Of a stretch of 50,000 nt of DNA, positions 40,527 through 50,000 are shown one piece after another (within the stretch, counting starts at the first letter, position 1; every line of letters begins with the position of its first letter). A program made the position numbers and the translations under genes. The stretch comes from Prorocentrum cordatum (taxonomy: Eukaryota; Sar; Dinophyceae; Prorocentrales; Prorocentraceae): contig CAUYUJ010014338.1 in NCBI GenBank assembly GCA_963575745.1, positions 812,501 to 862,500 on the forward strand, written 5' to 3'. The notes beneath the pieces were generated by a model. The model saw nothing but the letters and a program-made list of their open reading frames with translations. It searched no databases and was not told where the DNA came from.

Positions 40527-41219
40527 GTGGAGTTTCCACAAGCATGTCTCACAGCTCCAGAACGGACGAGCCGGACCGAGCGCATTCCGCCCACGTCCCC
40601 GAACCACATCCCATTGGCTCACGCCCACACTCCGCCGACCATCCTCCCTTGGACGCGTCCAGCGCCGCTGGGCACGTGGCCACGAGAGGCGGCGGGGGTC
40701 GCCGCGCGCCCGCCGCCCTTCCTGGTTGACAGCACCTCGCACGCAGAGAATGGGCCTTCAGCCCGAGGAGTTCCCAGCGAGACGGCCGCGTCGAACGGTC
40801 CTGCAGCTTGGGGCGCCCCAAGCGGATTGTTCGGCGCCGACGGCGATGCAACGACCAGTCAACTCCCTGGACACTCCTGTAACCTCGAAGACGTTCGTCA
40901 GCCACCCGCCCCCCAGTCGGACAGTCGCGGATGCGACGAGCCTTCAGCTCGAGATACTCACGCGGAACGAGCCTTCAGCTCGAGGGTCCACGGCGTATCC
41001 GGTAATCACACAAGTGACGAGCCTTCAACTCGAGATCCAGGTCCTGACATCCCTGGAGAGACGATGACCGCGTCGCCAGTCGACGACTTTGGGGCCAGCG
41101 GACTGGCTGACTCAAGGCGTCCTCACCCCGGATCACAGGACACCATCCCGCCAGGGCAGCCGTCGCCCCTTGCCCCCTGGAACGGGAACGCCTCCGCCGA
41201 CGCCACATGCGCACGAGAA

Positions 41220-42130
41220 CCGTTGGCCTTCAGCCAAACGGGAGGAGGGGGTGATGCGTTCAACCCCGCGATGCACACTGATATTGCGACCTTCAGTCGC
41301 TTCCCGGGATTTGATAACGGCAGGCATGATGTCCTCCCGCCTAGCTTATCCCCCTCTCTCACCCCAACCCTTCCCATGCCCATTGCTGGGCACCCAATCT
41401 CCTTCTCTCCAGGCGGTGCTGGGCAAAGTTGGATCGCCCATGGCGATGCTAGGACTACGGGGGGCCAGGGCCTCACTCCTGAGCAAGCGAACCCCCCCGC
41501 GGATCCAGGCCCGCGTGGGCCACACACTGGTGTTTGGCAGAGGGGCGCCCTCGGCATTCGACCCAGGGGCCGCTGCGATGGGGAGGGGGGGACCTTGGAA
41601 GCGGGAGGACGGGTTGATGCGTTCGACCCCGCGATGCACCCTGACATTGCGACCTTCAGTCGCTCCCCTGGATCGGATACCTTGGAAGCGGGAGGACGGG
41701 TGGATGCGATTCACCCCGCGATGCACACTGACATTGCGACCTTCAGTCGCTTCCCTGGATCGGATAACGAACCGCTGGGCCGTTGCGTTTGGGGGGGGGG
41801 GGGGGGGTGGGGGGGGTTGGAAGCGGGAGGGCGGGTTGATGCTATCAACCCCGCGATGCGCACTGTCATTGCGACCTTCTGTCGATTCCCTGGATCGGAT
41901 ACCTTGGAAGCGGGAGGGCGGGTTGATGCGATCAACCCCGCGATGCACACTGACATTGCGACCTTCAGTCGCTTCCCTGGATCGGATAGCGAACCGTTGG
42001 GCCGTTGCGTTGGGGAGGGGGAGGGGGGGGGGGCCTTGGAAGCGGGAGGGCGGGTTGATGCGATCAACCCCGCGATGCACACCTGACATTGCGACCTTCA
42101 GTCGCTTCCCTGGATCGGATAGCGAACCGT
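41220..42130 (+). repeat. Tandem array with GCGACCTTCAGTCGC hairpins
   Basis: Units of about 85 bp: GGAGG(A)CGGGTTGATGCG, ACCCCGCGATGCACACTGAC, ATTGCGACCTTCAGTCGC, TCCCTGGATCGGATA. Copies start near 41222, 41597, 41684, 41818, 41905 and 42037, with one more at 47452. Some are spaced by GAACCGTTGGGCCGTTGCG. A single extra base near 42082 breaks the open frame. Confidence 0.85.
41789..41821 (+). repeat. Poly-G run
   Basis: Two G runs of about 17 and 8, split by one T, inside the array; strong quadruplex potential. A comparable C run lies at 29828-29856 and a G run at 27870-27886. Confidence 0.85.
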
Positions 42131-43470
42131 TGGCCTCCCCAGGGGGTGTTCGCGAGGGCGTCAGGGGAGGAGACAGGCAGACGCCTGTCCTTGGTCCCGA
42201 CTCGCTTTGCAGAGGCTTGCGCCTTCACTCCGCCGAACTTCCCCTCCTGGATGCTTCTGCGCTGAGTGAAGCAGCCTTCAACTGCGAAGTGAATTGAACA
42301 TAGAAGATGAGCCTTCAGCCCTTGGAGCGACTTTTGACGCAGTTGAGCGAGCCTTCAGCTCCAGGCGCCAAGGTACATCTCGCAACCTCAGAAATGAAGA
42401 GCCTTCAGCTCGAGAGCCTGAGACGGCACTTATGATCTTCGGGAGCGCTGCTGGGCATGTGGCCACAAGCGGCGACAGGAGTCGCCGCGCGCCCGCCTTC
42501 CCTGGAGTTGACAGCACTACTCGAACAGACAACGGGCTTTCAGCCCGAGGAGCTCCCAGCGAGACAGCAGCTTCGATCGACCCAGCAGCCTTGGGCGCCC
42601 CGAGCGGACGCCTCAGCGCCATGGTCGATCCTGCGACCAGTCAACTCCCTGGACACTCCCTTAATCCCGAAGACTTTCGTCAGCCGCCCGCCCCCCAGTC
42701 AGACAGGCGTGGACGTGACGAGCCTTCAGCTCGAGATTCTCATACGGAGCGAGCCTTCAGCTCGAGGGTCCAAGACGCAGCGGGAGGTAGCATAATTGAC
42801 ATAGAAGATGGGCCTTCAGCCCTTGGAGCGACCTGTGACACAGCAGAGCGGGCCTTCAGCTCGAGACTCCAAGGCGCATCCAGCCACCTCAGAGGTGACG
42901 AGTCTTCAGCTCGAGAATCGGGGACGGCACCAAGGGCTGCCGAGAGTGCCGACGGGCATGTGGCCACGAGCGGCGACGGGAAGTGCCCCTCGCCCGCCGC
43001 CTCTCCTGGATTTGACAGGGCCGAACACGCAGAAGGCGGGCCTCCAGCCCGAGGAGCTTCCAGCGAGGTCATAGCCCATCGCTCCCCCCCTGACAACAGT
43101 ATCGCGGCGACATGTGGGAGTGCTGCTGAGGGGGCGCCTGCAGTCGATGACCAGCCTCCCCCCGAGAGTTCCACGACGCCTCCCCGAGCGGATGGTGGAG
43201 GTCATCCCGAGCCTCCTCGCAGCATCGAGGGTCAGGAGTTCACGCCGGGGCGTGCGTGCGCGCGGGCCACAGACGGGCGCGTGTTTGCGATCGGCACCGA
43301 CCCTCCAGCCAGCGCCTCCGAGGCCATCCCCGTGGCCGACGGTCGACACGGAGCCCACCACTTGCAAAGCCTGGGGCTGTCGACACAGCTGGTTGGCGGC
43401 GAGACCCAACAACGCCCCGCTGCGACTCCGCCCGCCGCCGCCCCTGGGACTCTCGAAGACCCTTTGCCGG

Positions 43471-43885
43471 GTAACCACGAACGCGCGTTGCAAGGGCAGG
43501 ACGTCGAGGCCATCCGCCAGCTTGTCGAGAGAAGTCCCTTCGCGCTCATTCGCCCTCGTTCCCCTGTCAGCGAATCCGCCCGAACGGACAGCGAGCCGCA
43601 GCCACTCACGCCCGAAGGCCGGGCCATGCTGAGGAAGGCGACCCCCGCCCTGGCGGAAGAAACGGCGCCCGGCAACCCAGGTAACCACGAACGCGCCTTG
43701 CAGAGGCAGGGCATCGAGGCCATCTGCCAGCTTGTCGAGAGAAGTCCCTTCGCGCCCATTCGCCCTCGTTCCCCGTCAGCGAACCCGCCCGAACGGACAG
43801 CGAGCCGCGGCCACTCACGCCCGAAGGCCGGACCACGCTGAGGAAGGCGACCCCCGTCCTGGCGAAAGAAACGGCGTCTGGCAAC
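43471..43885 (+). repeat. Tandem duplication, 210 and 205 bp
   Basis: GTAACCACGAACGCGCGTTG starts the first copy (43471) and GTAACCACGAACGCGCCTTG the second (43681). The first reads NHERALQGQDVEAIRQLVER, then SPFALIRPRSP. The second copy loses one base near 43775 and shifts frame. The unit could come from a gene with an ankyrin-like or other helical repeat, but no family was recognised. Confidence 0.8.
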
Positions 43886-44085
43886 GTGCCTGGGCCAGGC
43901 GCGACCCGCAGCACTCTCACACTTGACGGAAGTGACGCTGCGACAGACGGGGGCGCGCTCGTGGGCGAGGGCGGGCGCGGGTCTGGCGAGCGTCAACGGG
44001 GGGGTCTGCCCCCGCTTACCACAGTGCAGCAGTCCTCTCAGCCCCAGCTGCTGGAGGCGACTCGGCCTTTACTTGGCGGCCAACC

Positions 44086-45129
44086 GTGCGGCCCGCGCCA
44101 ACCCGCAAGTCCCCGCCAGATTTCCGTGCACCAGTTGCCGCCGCGCCCCGCGAAGCCATAGACGATTCCGGCGGCGGGCCCAACCAGTCGGATCAGTCGC
44201 AGAGCAGCGTGCGCGAGCAGCATGCGGAGCAGGGGCCGGAAGAGCCCGATGAGCAGGAGCCGCCGGCCGCCCACGGGGAGAGCGCGGAAGTAACGCCAGC
44301 GCAGAAAAGGGAGCACGGGCAAGAACAGGAACAGACAACCACCCACCGCCTCACTCCCCTGGCTGACACCACTTGCCCTGGCCCCTCCCTCCCAGGCAAG
44401 GGCGCGAGTTCGAGCGCCGAGGAGCGCCGGCAGTGCGGCCGGCACGTTCTCCCAGCGCGTCTTCGTGACAGCGGGTGGACGCCCCGCCTAGCCTCTGTGA
44501 CTGGCCACCCTCCAGTCTCCCCGCTGCCCCTGGGCCGAAACCTGGCCAGCGACGCCGACCGCGCTGGCGGGTCGGGTGGGCGGCAGACGGCAGGCGGCGG
44601 ACGCAGCAGCAGCAGCCGCAGAAGCAGCAGCAGGCGCCGCGCCGAGGACCAGCCGCTGACCACCCCGCCCCTGGTTGGGGGTCCCGCCGCGCGTCGCTGT
44701 CCAGAACCCTTAGACCCAGACACGGGACAGCAGCTATATAAAACTAAGATCGGCGACGTCCAGTGGGACCTCCCCGGGGAGACACCTGGCGAGGCGATAA
44801 GGCGGCTTCAGGCCTCCCTGGGGGCGAGGTTCACAGGCGCCTGGCACGCGCTCGCCCGGCAGCACGCCTTGCCTAGCCGCAAGGGCGCGCTTGGCCCGCG
44901 GCGGCACGACCAGCAAACGTGCGTCAACTTCCTGTCGTCCTTCCGCTACCGCTTCAACTGTGACGTGCGGGCCATGGACGACGCACTGGACCTCGGCGTT
45001 GACTGGACGCAGGTGCGGCTTCGGTACCTGGGTGAGCGACGGGCGGGCAGGGGGCGCCAGGCGGCGAAGGGCCACGCTGCTCGCCGCGCACCCAAGACGG
45101 ACCAGAAACAGTGGATGGTCGTCACATAA
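44086..45129 (+). CDS. Hypothetical protein, 347 codons
   Basis: An open frame from the ATG at 44086 to the TAA at 45127-45129 in a stretch free of the surrounding repeats, with balanced composition in its last 130 residues. The N-terminal two thirds are Gln/Ser/Arg-rich and probably disordered. The C-terminal part reads TGQQLYKTKIGDVQWDLPGE, which recalls the second half of a WW domain (TG...Y...W..P), followed by a likely helical segment ending NFLSSFRYRFNCDVRAMDDA and LDLGVDWTQVRLRYLGERR. The start is uncertain, as an overlapping frame from 43886 leads in. No family recognised. It could be a real gene or an exon, or a captured gene fragment within the repeat field. Confidence 0.4.
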   Translation: MRPAPTRKSPPDFRAPVAAAPREAIDDSGGGPNQSDQSQSSVREQHAEQGPEEPDEQEPPAAHGESAEVTPAQKREHGQEQEQTTTHRLTPLADTTCPGPSLPGKGASSSAEERRQCGRHVLPARLRDSGWTPRLASVTGHPPVSPLPLGRNLASDADRAGGSGGRQTAGGGRSSSSRRSSSRRRAEDQPLTTPPLVGGPAARRCPEPLDPDTGQQLYKTKIGDVQWDLPGETPGEAIRRLQASLGARFTGAWHALARQHALPSRKGALGPRRHDQQTCVNFLSSFRYRFNCDVRAMDDALDLGVDWTQVRLRYLGERRAGRGRQAAKGHAARRAPKTDQKQWMVVT

Positions 45130-47900
45130 GCTGCGGGCGCGCCCGCCCTTCACCTCATTTCACTCTGGCCGCTCCTCCTTCCTATCGGCGTGTGGCTTGA
45201 TCCCAAGCTATCACATTGCCTGTCGCCGGGGCTGTCGGCCACCACCTCTTTTCTTACCGTTTCCTCCCCCATCTCTGCTTCAGAAAGGACGAGCCGGACC
45301 GAGCGCATTCCGCCCGCGCCCCCGAGAGTTCCCAGCGAGACAGCAGCTTTGATCGACCCAGCAGCCTGGGACGCCCCAAGCGGGCACCTCAGCGCCGTGG
45401 TCGATGAAGCGACCAGTCAACTCCCTGGACACTAGCGGGATGCAGCCGAATGGATGTAGATGATGGGCCCTCAGCCCTTGGAGCGACCAGTAATGCAGCA
45501 GAGCGAGCCTTCAGCTCGAGACTCCAAGGCGCATCCAGCATCCTCAGAGGCGACGAGCCTTCAGCTCGAGATTCGGAGACGGCGCCGGCGGTCCTCTGGA
45601 GTGCTGCCGGGCGAGCGGGCACGAGTGGCGTCGGGAGTCGCCGCGCGCCTGCCGCCCTTCCTGGAGTTGACAGCATCGCACGCGCAGAAAATGGGCCTTC
45701 CGCCCGAGGAGCTCCCAGAGAGACAGCAGCCTTGACCGACCCCGCAGCCTGGGATGCCCCAAGCGGGCCGCTCGGAGCCGAGGGCGATGCATCGAGCAGT
45801 CAACTCCCTGGACACTCCTGGAATCCCGAAGACTTTCGTCAGACACCCGCCCCCCAGTCGGACCGTCGCGGAAGTGACGAGCCTTCAGCTCGAGATACTC
45901 GCTTTGAACGAGCCTTCAGCTCGAGAGCCCAAGGCGTATCGGGAGGCAGCAGAGCGGACATAGAAGACGGGCCTTCAGCCCTCGTAGCGACCTGTGATGC
46001 AGCAGAACGAGCCTTCAGCTCGAGGCTCCAAGGCACAGCCAGCAACCTTTGAGAAGAGGGCCTTCTGCTCGAGAATCGGAGACAGCCCCTATGGTCGTCG
46101 AGAGTGCCGCTGGGCAGGTGGGCACGAGCGGCGACGGGAGGCGCCGCTCCCCTGCCGCCGCTCCTGGAGTTGACAATGCTGAGCGCGCAGAGGACGGGCC
46201 TTCAGCCCGAGGAGCTCCCAGCGAGACAGCAGCTTGGATCGCCCCAGCTGCCCGGGGCGCCCCAGGCGGACGCCTCGGCGCCGGGGTCGATGCAACGACC
46301 AGTCATTTCCCTGGACACGCCCGTAATCCCGTAGACTTTCGCCAGCCACCCGCCCCCCAGTCGGACCGTCGCGGACGTGACGAGCCTTCCGCTCGAGACT
46401 CCCGCGCTGGACGTGCCTTCAGCTCGAGGGTCCAGGGCGTTCTGGGCGGCCGCAGAAGTGACGAGCCTTCAGCTCAGGATCCAGAAACAGTTCCAATGGA
46501 CTTAGAGAGAGGCGCCGAGGCCGTGACCACGAGGGTGTGGCGGCTCGAGCTCAAGCTATCACTTTGCCAGTCGCCGGGGCCGTCAGCCACCACCTCATAC
46601 CCCATTGCCCCCCCCTTGGCAACAGTATTGTGGCGACAGGTGGGAGTGCTGCTACACCTAGCAACCTCTGGAATGACGAGCCTTCAGCTCGAGAATCTGA
46701 GACGGCACTAATGGTCTTCGGGGGCACTGCTGGGCATGTGGCCACAGGCGGCGACAGGAGTCGCCACGCGCCCGCCCTCCCTGGAGTTGACAGCACTGCG
46801 CGCACAGAGAACGGGCCTTCCGCCCGAGGAGCTCCCCGCGAGACAGCAGCTTTGATCGACCCAGCAGCCTGGGGCGCCCCAGGCGGACGCCTCAGCGCTG
46901 TGGTCGATGAAGCGACCTGTCAACTCCCTGGACACTCCCGTAATCCCGAAGACTTTCGTCAGCCGCCCGCCCCCCAGTCGGATAGTCGTGGAAGTGACGT
47001 GCCTTCAGCTCGAGGTTCTCACACTGAACGAACCTTCCGCTCGAGGGTCCAAGGCGCAGCGGGATGCAGCCGAATGGACATAGAAGATGGGCCTTCAGCC
47101 CTTGGAGATGTGTCTCACACCTTGGACTGCTCAAGGGGTTTCCCCTAGGAGTCTTTTGGGCCGCGCGTCTCCCCCGGGGCCGGGCCGCCATTGCAGACTC
47201 CCTGGACCCCTCTCGTCGGCTACGTGCAGCGGCCCCCGTGCTTAGCATGGATTGGCGATCGATCGGCGGCGGCCCTGACATCCCTGGAGCGACGATGACC
47301 GCGTCACCAGTCGACGACTTTGGGGCCAGCGGACTGGCTGACTCAAGGCATCCTCACCCTAGATCACAGGACACCATCCCGCCAGGGCAGCCGTCGCCCC
47401 GTGCCCCCTGGAACGGGAACGCTTCCGCCGACGCCACACGCACACGAGCGCCGTTGGCCTTCAGCCTAACGGGAGGAGGGGGTGATGCGTTCTACCCCGC
47501 GATGCACACTGATATTGCGACCTTCAGTCGCTTCCCTGGATTTGTTACGGCAGGCATGTTGCCCTCCCGCCTTGCTTTTCCCCCTCTCTCCCCCCTTCCC
47601 TTCCCCTGCCCTTTGCTGGGCGCCCCTTCTCCTTCTCTCCTGTTCACCCGCTTGCGGCTTTCTGCCGCCCCCCCCGTGACACGCGCGCCTCCTGCCTTTG
47701 GATACAGGTGTGCGTGTCAGTTTACCGCCCACTCGGCCAGCGCTGTTGCGGGTGGACCTGCGGCCCCAGGCCTTACTGTAGTTGTTTTCACCTGCTAGGC
47801 ACAGCCTGGCGCGCGGCTGTGGGCTCCGGCGGTTTCGCCTGTCCATAGGCCGCGTCACTCCCTGGATTCTTCAAACTTTCTACGGCCTTCAGCCGTGCTC

Positions 47901-48408
47901 CTGGAACGAAGTGACTGTGAGGGACGCGTTCTGGGCATGCGACGGCCCCGTCCCTCGGGTGCTACCTTACGTGCGAGTGGGTGGCGCTGGCCACTTTGAT
48001 TGGTGTACGTCCCAAGCGACCAACGTGCTTCTATCGGTTGGCTTCGTGCACCTTGCTGCGCTCTGACCAGATCGCTGGTCCTTCGGCGCAGGCGCATCTC
48101 AGTTGTGCAAAGTTTTCCTTCGGATCTCGGCTTCTACTCCTGGATGCGTGTTCTGACGTCGCGACGGTTCGCTGGCGCCGTCAGAGCATCTTCCCCGCTG
48201 GACTGCGTCGCCAGTGTCAGTCTGTTTGTACCCGCCAGACTCCCTGGATAGACGTCCTGCTCGGAATCGTTCCCTACCCTTGTTCTTTTGGTTCACGGCG
48301 GGAACGCTCGCGCGCCATTTTGGCTGCGCTCGGCTTTCCTCGGTGGCTGTGCTCAGACCCCCTGGATGCGCCGCTGCATGTGCCTTCAGGGGCTGCCCTG
48401 CAGACTTT
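47901..48408 (+). repeat. 508-bp tandem unit E, copy 1
   Basis: Starts CTGGAACGAAGTGACTGTGA and includes GGCGCATCTCAGTTGTG, GACTCCCTGGATAGACGTC and CGCGCCATTTTGGCTGCGCT. Copy 2 follows immediately. No gene recognised. Confidence 0.8.
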
Positions 48409-48892
48409 CTGGAACGAAGTGACTCTGAGGGGCGCGTTTTGGGTGTCCGTCCCTCGGGTGCTACCCCACACGCTTATGGGTGGCGCTGAGACACTTTGGA
48501 TGTGCACTATCAGCTACGTGTTCCTACCGTGTGGCTTTGTGCACGCTGCTGCGCCCTTTCCAGTCGCTGGACCAAGGGCTCAGGCGCATCTCAGTTGTGG
48601 AAGGTTCTCTCGGGCTACTCTGTTTCCACGCCCTGGATGCGTGCTCTGACGTCGCGATGGTCCGCATCTGCCGTCAGGGTTTCCCCGCTGGACTGTCACC
48701 GGTCAGTCTGTGCTACCCGTCAGACTCCCTGGATTGACGTCTTCGGGGCCGCTTCCTTTTTGTTCGTATCCGAACTGTTGGGAACGCCTTACGCGCCATT
48801 TTGGCTGCGCTCTGCTTCCTCGGTGCCTGTGTTCAGACTCCCTGGATGCGCCGTTGCATGTTCCTTTTCAGGGGCTGCCCTGCAGACTCCCT
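48409..48892 (+). repeat. 508-bp tandem unit E, copy 2
   Basis: Starts CTGGAACGAAGTGACTCTGA and carries the same landmarks in the same order with about three quarters identity by eye. A CCCTGGATNCG motif recurs every 70-130 bp in both copies. Confidence 0.8.
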
Positions 48893-49031
48893 GGATTGCA
48901 CGCCTTGGCTCAGACGCCCTGGGTCGCTGCTGCGCGCCGCCTGACCGCGGCCTCGCGCGCGCCCGCTCCCTAGTCGCGGCCGCGGCCCGACCGTGACCGC
49001 CCGCCGCTGGCGCTTCCGCCTGCGGCTGTAA

Positions 49032-49050
49032 AAAAATATCCCCACCAGGT
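49032..49050 (+). promoter_or_regulatory. Acceptor-like motif AATATCCCCACCAG
   Basis: One of a set of near-identical motifs: 33507-33518 (ATATCCCCACCAT), 37834-37845, 49037-49048, 49542-49553 (GTATCCCCACCAG) and weaker ones at 33077 and 49602. At 37845 its final AG is followed by an SL-like relic, so it may mark a trans-splice acceptor; here it lies 18 nt before an ATG. Confidence 0.35.
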
Positions 49051-49065
49051 CTGCGACAGTGAGTC

Positions 49066-49239
49066 ATGGTGAGTGAGGCCCCCTCTGTGCCGCCTGTCCT
49101 GTTCTTTCTGTCGTTGGGTGCCCTTCTGGCGTCCGCTGCGGCTCTCCCGCTTTCCTCTTCGCCTCGCTTCCGTGTGTCTCGGCCGGAGCTTGGCGCCGAC
49201 AGGGCGACTTCCCCGCGCTGCTACAGTGCGCATGGCTAG
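49066..49239 (+). CDS. Small possible secretory ORF, 57 codons
   Basis: The ATG 18 nt after the acceptor-like CCCCACCAG opens MVSEAPSVPPVLFFLSLGAL, continuing LASAAALPLSS. This has the form of a signal peptide: a short polar start, a hydrophobic core of about 15 residues and a small-residue cleavage region (ASAAA). The frame ends at TAG 49237-49239 after 57 codons. The ATG overlaps a GTGAGT, so a spliced first exon is also possible. No homologue recognised. It may be chance. Confidence 0.25.
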   Translation: MVSEAPSVPPVLFFLSLGALLASAAALPLSSSPRFRVSRPELGADRATSPRCYSAHG

Positions 49240-50000
49240 CCGTGCAGCTGCTGCCGTCGCTCGCCGCGTCGTGTGGTGCGAATTCCACGCGCTGGGCGCT
49301 GTTACCGCGGCGCGTCGCGGCGCGGCGTCTCCACCCGTCGGGGCGTCCACAGCGGTTTGCTGTGCCCAATTAGGGTCATCTGTCCCTTGCATCACTTCTA
49401 ATGAGGGCCATTTTGTCCCTCGCACGTGCGCTCGCCTTTGCGGCTTACGCGCTGCATTGGCCAATTATCTACGGCATGTGCCCCGGCCGTTTATCCCGAG
49501 TCCTGACCCTTGTCTCGGAGCCGCCGGCCAACAAAATAGTATCCCCACCAGGCCCGACTAGTGTTCGTGCGGCTTTCGACCCGCCTCGCGAGCCTGTTGA
49601 CCATAGAATCCCCGCCAGTTCTTGGCGTTCCTGGCGCCCCGCCGCCTCGCTGTCGGTGCTCTGTTCGGCATTGCCCTTGCTCCACGGGTGCGGCTCCCGC
49701 CGTCGTGCTTTCCACTGCACGTAATGGACGCCGTCGCGTTCGTGCCCCTCGACCTCCCCCTATCGATCCGGAGTCCTCCGTTGAGCGCTTGCACGGTTTG
49801 CCCTCCTCGAGTACGTGACCGTGGTCATCGTCCGCCTCGATTACGCGGATGTGGTCTTCGGGGGCCAGGGCTCGAATCACCTCGCCATTTTGGCGCTGCA
49901 CGCGGACGGGATGCACCTCCTGGTCTTCTTTGGTGGCTTTGGCGTTCTTCGTGGGCCTGATCCTCAGCGCCCTTTTCGCGGGCTGAGTCGCAGCGTCGTT
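49240..50000. other. No recognised gene
   Basis: Unique-looking GC-rich DNA. Open frames on both strands are short and show no domain. GCCATTTTGTCC (49410) and GCCATTTTGGCG (49883) recall the core of unit E. An acceptor-like motif lies at 49542. Confidence 0.4.

Larger units (their letters stand above)
39800..47900 (+). repeat. CTTCA mini-hairpin family, about 40 copies
   Basis: Short inverted repeats with a 4-8-bp stem and the constant loop CTTCA. Types: CGAGC-CTTCA-GCTCG (e.g. 40938, 42719, 45508, 45878, 46678), GGGC-CTTCA-GCCC (e.g. 39998, 40750, 42811, 46200, 47091), GCGAC-CTTCA-GTCGC (41286, 41649, 41736, 41958, 42091, 47517), CCGTTGGC-CTTCA-GCCNAACGG (41220, 47451) and ACGGC-CTTCA-GCCGT (47882). 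Stem bases differ on both sides together. Coordinates give the region that holds them. Confidence 0.8.

Noticed and set aside
40449-43841. Two large repeat-containing proteins of 545 and 515 codons
   Set aside because: The same DNA element is read in different frames within one ORF, frames break between duplicate units, and no domain is present.
39800-47900. CRISPR-like array because of evenly spread identical short repeats
   Set aside because: Spacing is irregular, spacers are themselves repeated, stems differ, and the genome is eukaryotic.
48304-48815. GCCATTTTGGCT (two copies) as SL relics
   Set aside because: Only the palindromic centre of the leader matches; CCGTA before it and CAAG after it are absent, and the two copies belong to one duplicated unit.

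Overview
The window reads as nuclear DNA of a dinoflagellate with a GC-rich genome (a Prorocentrum-like species is possible, but the species is inference). The decisive clue is the dinoflagellate trans-spliced leader (SL): two degraded copies of the 22-nt leader sit at 5' ends of retroelement copies (15245-15266 on the minus strand, 24957-24977 on the plus strand), and a third, more decayed one lies at 37846-37869. No housekeeping gene, rRNA, tRNA or CRISPR array was recognised. Nearly everything is mobile-element sequence, microsatellite, satellite or foldback repeat, and most long open frames are by-products of GC-rich or triplet-repeat DNA.

Layout. 1-8046: a 19-bp minisatellite, a foldback repeat, GAT arrays, a broken gene tail with acidic 26-residue repeats, a decayed retroelement fragment with a 431-bp direct duplication, and further duplicated intergenic DNA. 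8047-15266 (minus strand): a nearly complete non-LTR retrotransposon, LINE-1 of this window, with zinc finger, coiled coil, an internal coding tandem array, APE-type endonuclease, reverse transcriptase, zinc knuckle, RNase H and a C-terminal zinc finger. It is broken by three small indels. 15270-24956: GGA, GT, CTC, CGT and CAT microsatellites, several inverted-repeat (MITE-like) units and copies of a composite repeat family. 24957-32770 (plus strand): LINE-2, an older and heavily mutated relative of LINE-1. Its last domain is split by a 1.59-kb satellite island (30833-32418). 32770-37800: satellites of about 82, 12, 20 and 10 bp and an inverted copy of the composite family. 37800-39030: an SL-like relic followed by extremely GC-rich DNA. 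39030-48900: a large decayed repeat field with about 500-bp higher-order units, studded with some 40 tiny hairpins that share the loop CTTCA while their stems change in a compensatory way. 49000-50000: unique-looking DNA with acceptor-like motifs and one small possible secretory ORF.

How it works together: LINE-1 and LINE-2 encode the same ordered machinery for target-primed reverse transcription. SL remnants at their 5' ends imply that trans-spliced mRNA was the template that was copied back into the genome, in both cases next to a CTC tract on the sense side. The most unusual signal is the CTTCA hairpin family. The same DNA is read in different frames with different residues while base pairing is kept, so it looks like a nucleic-acid-level element rather than a protein repeat.
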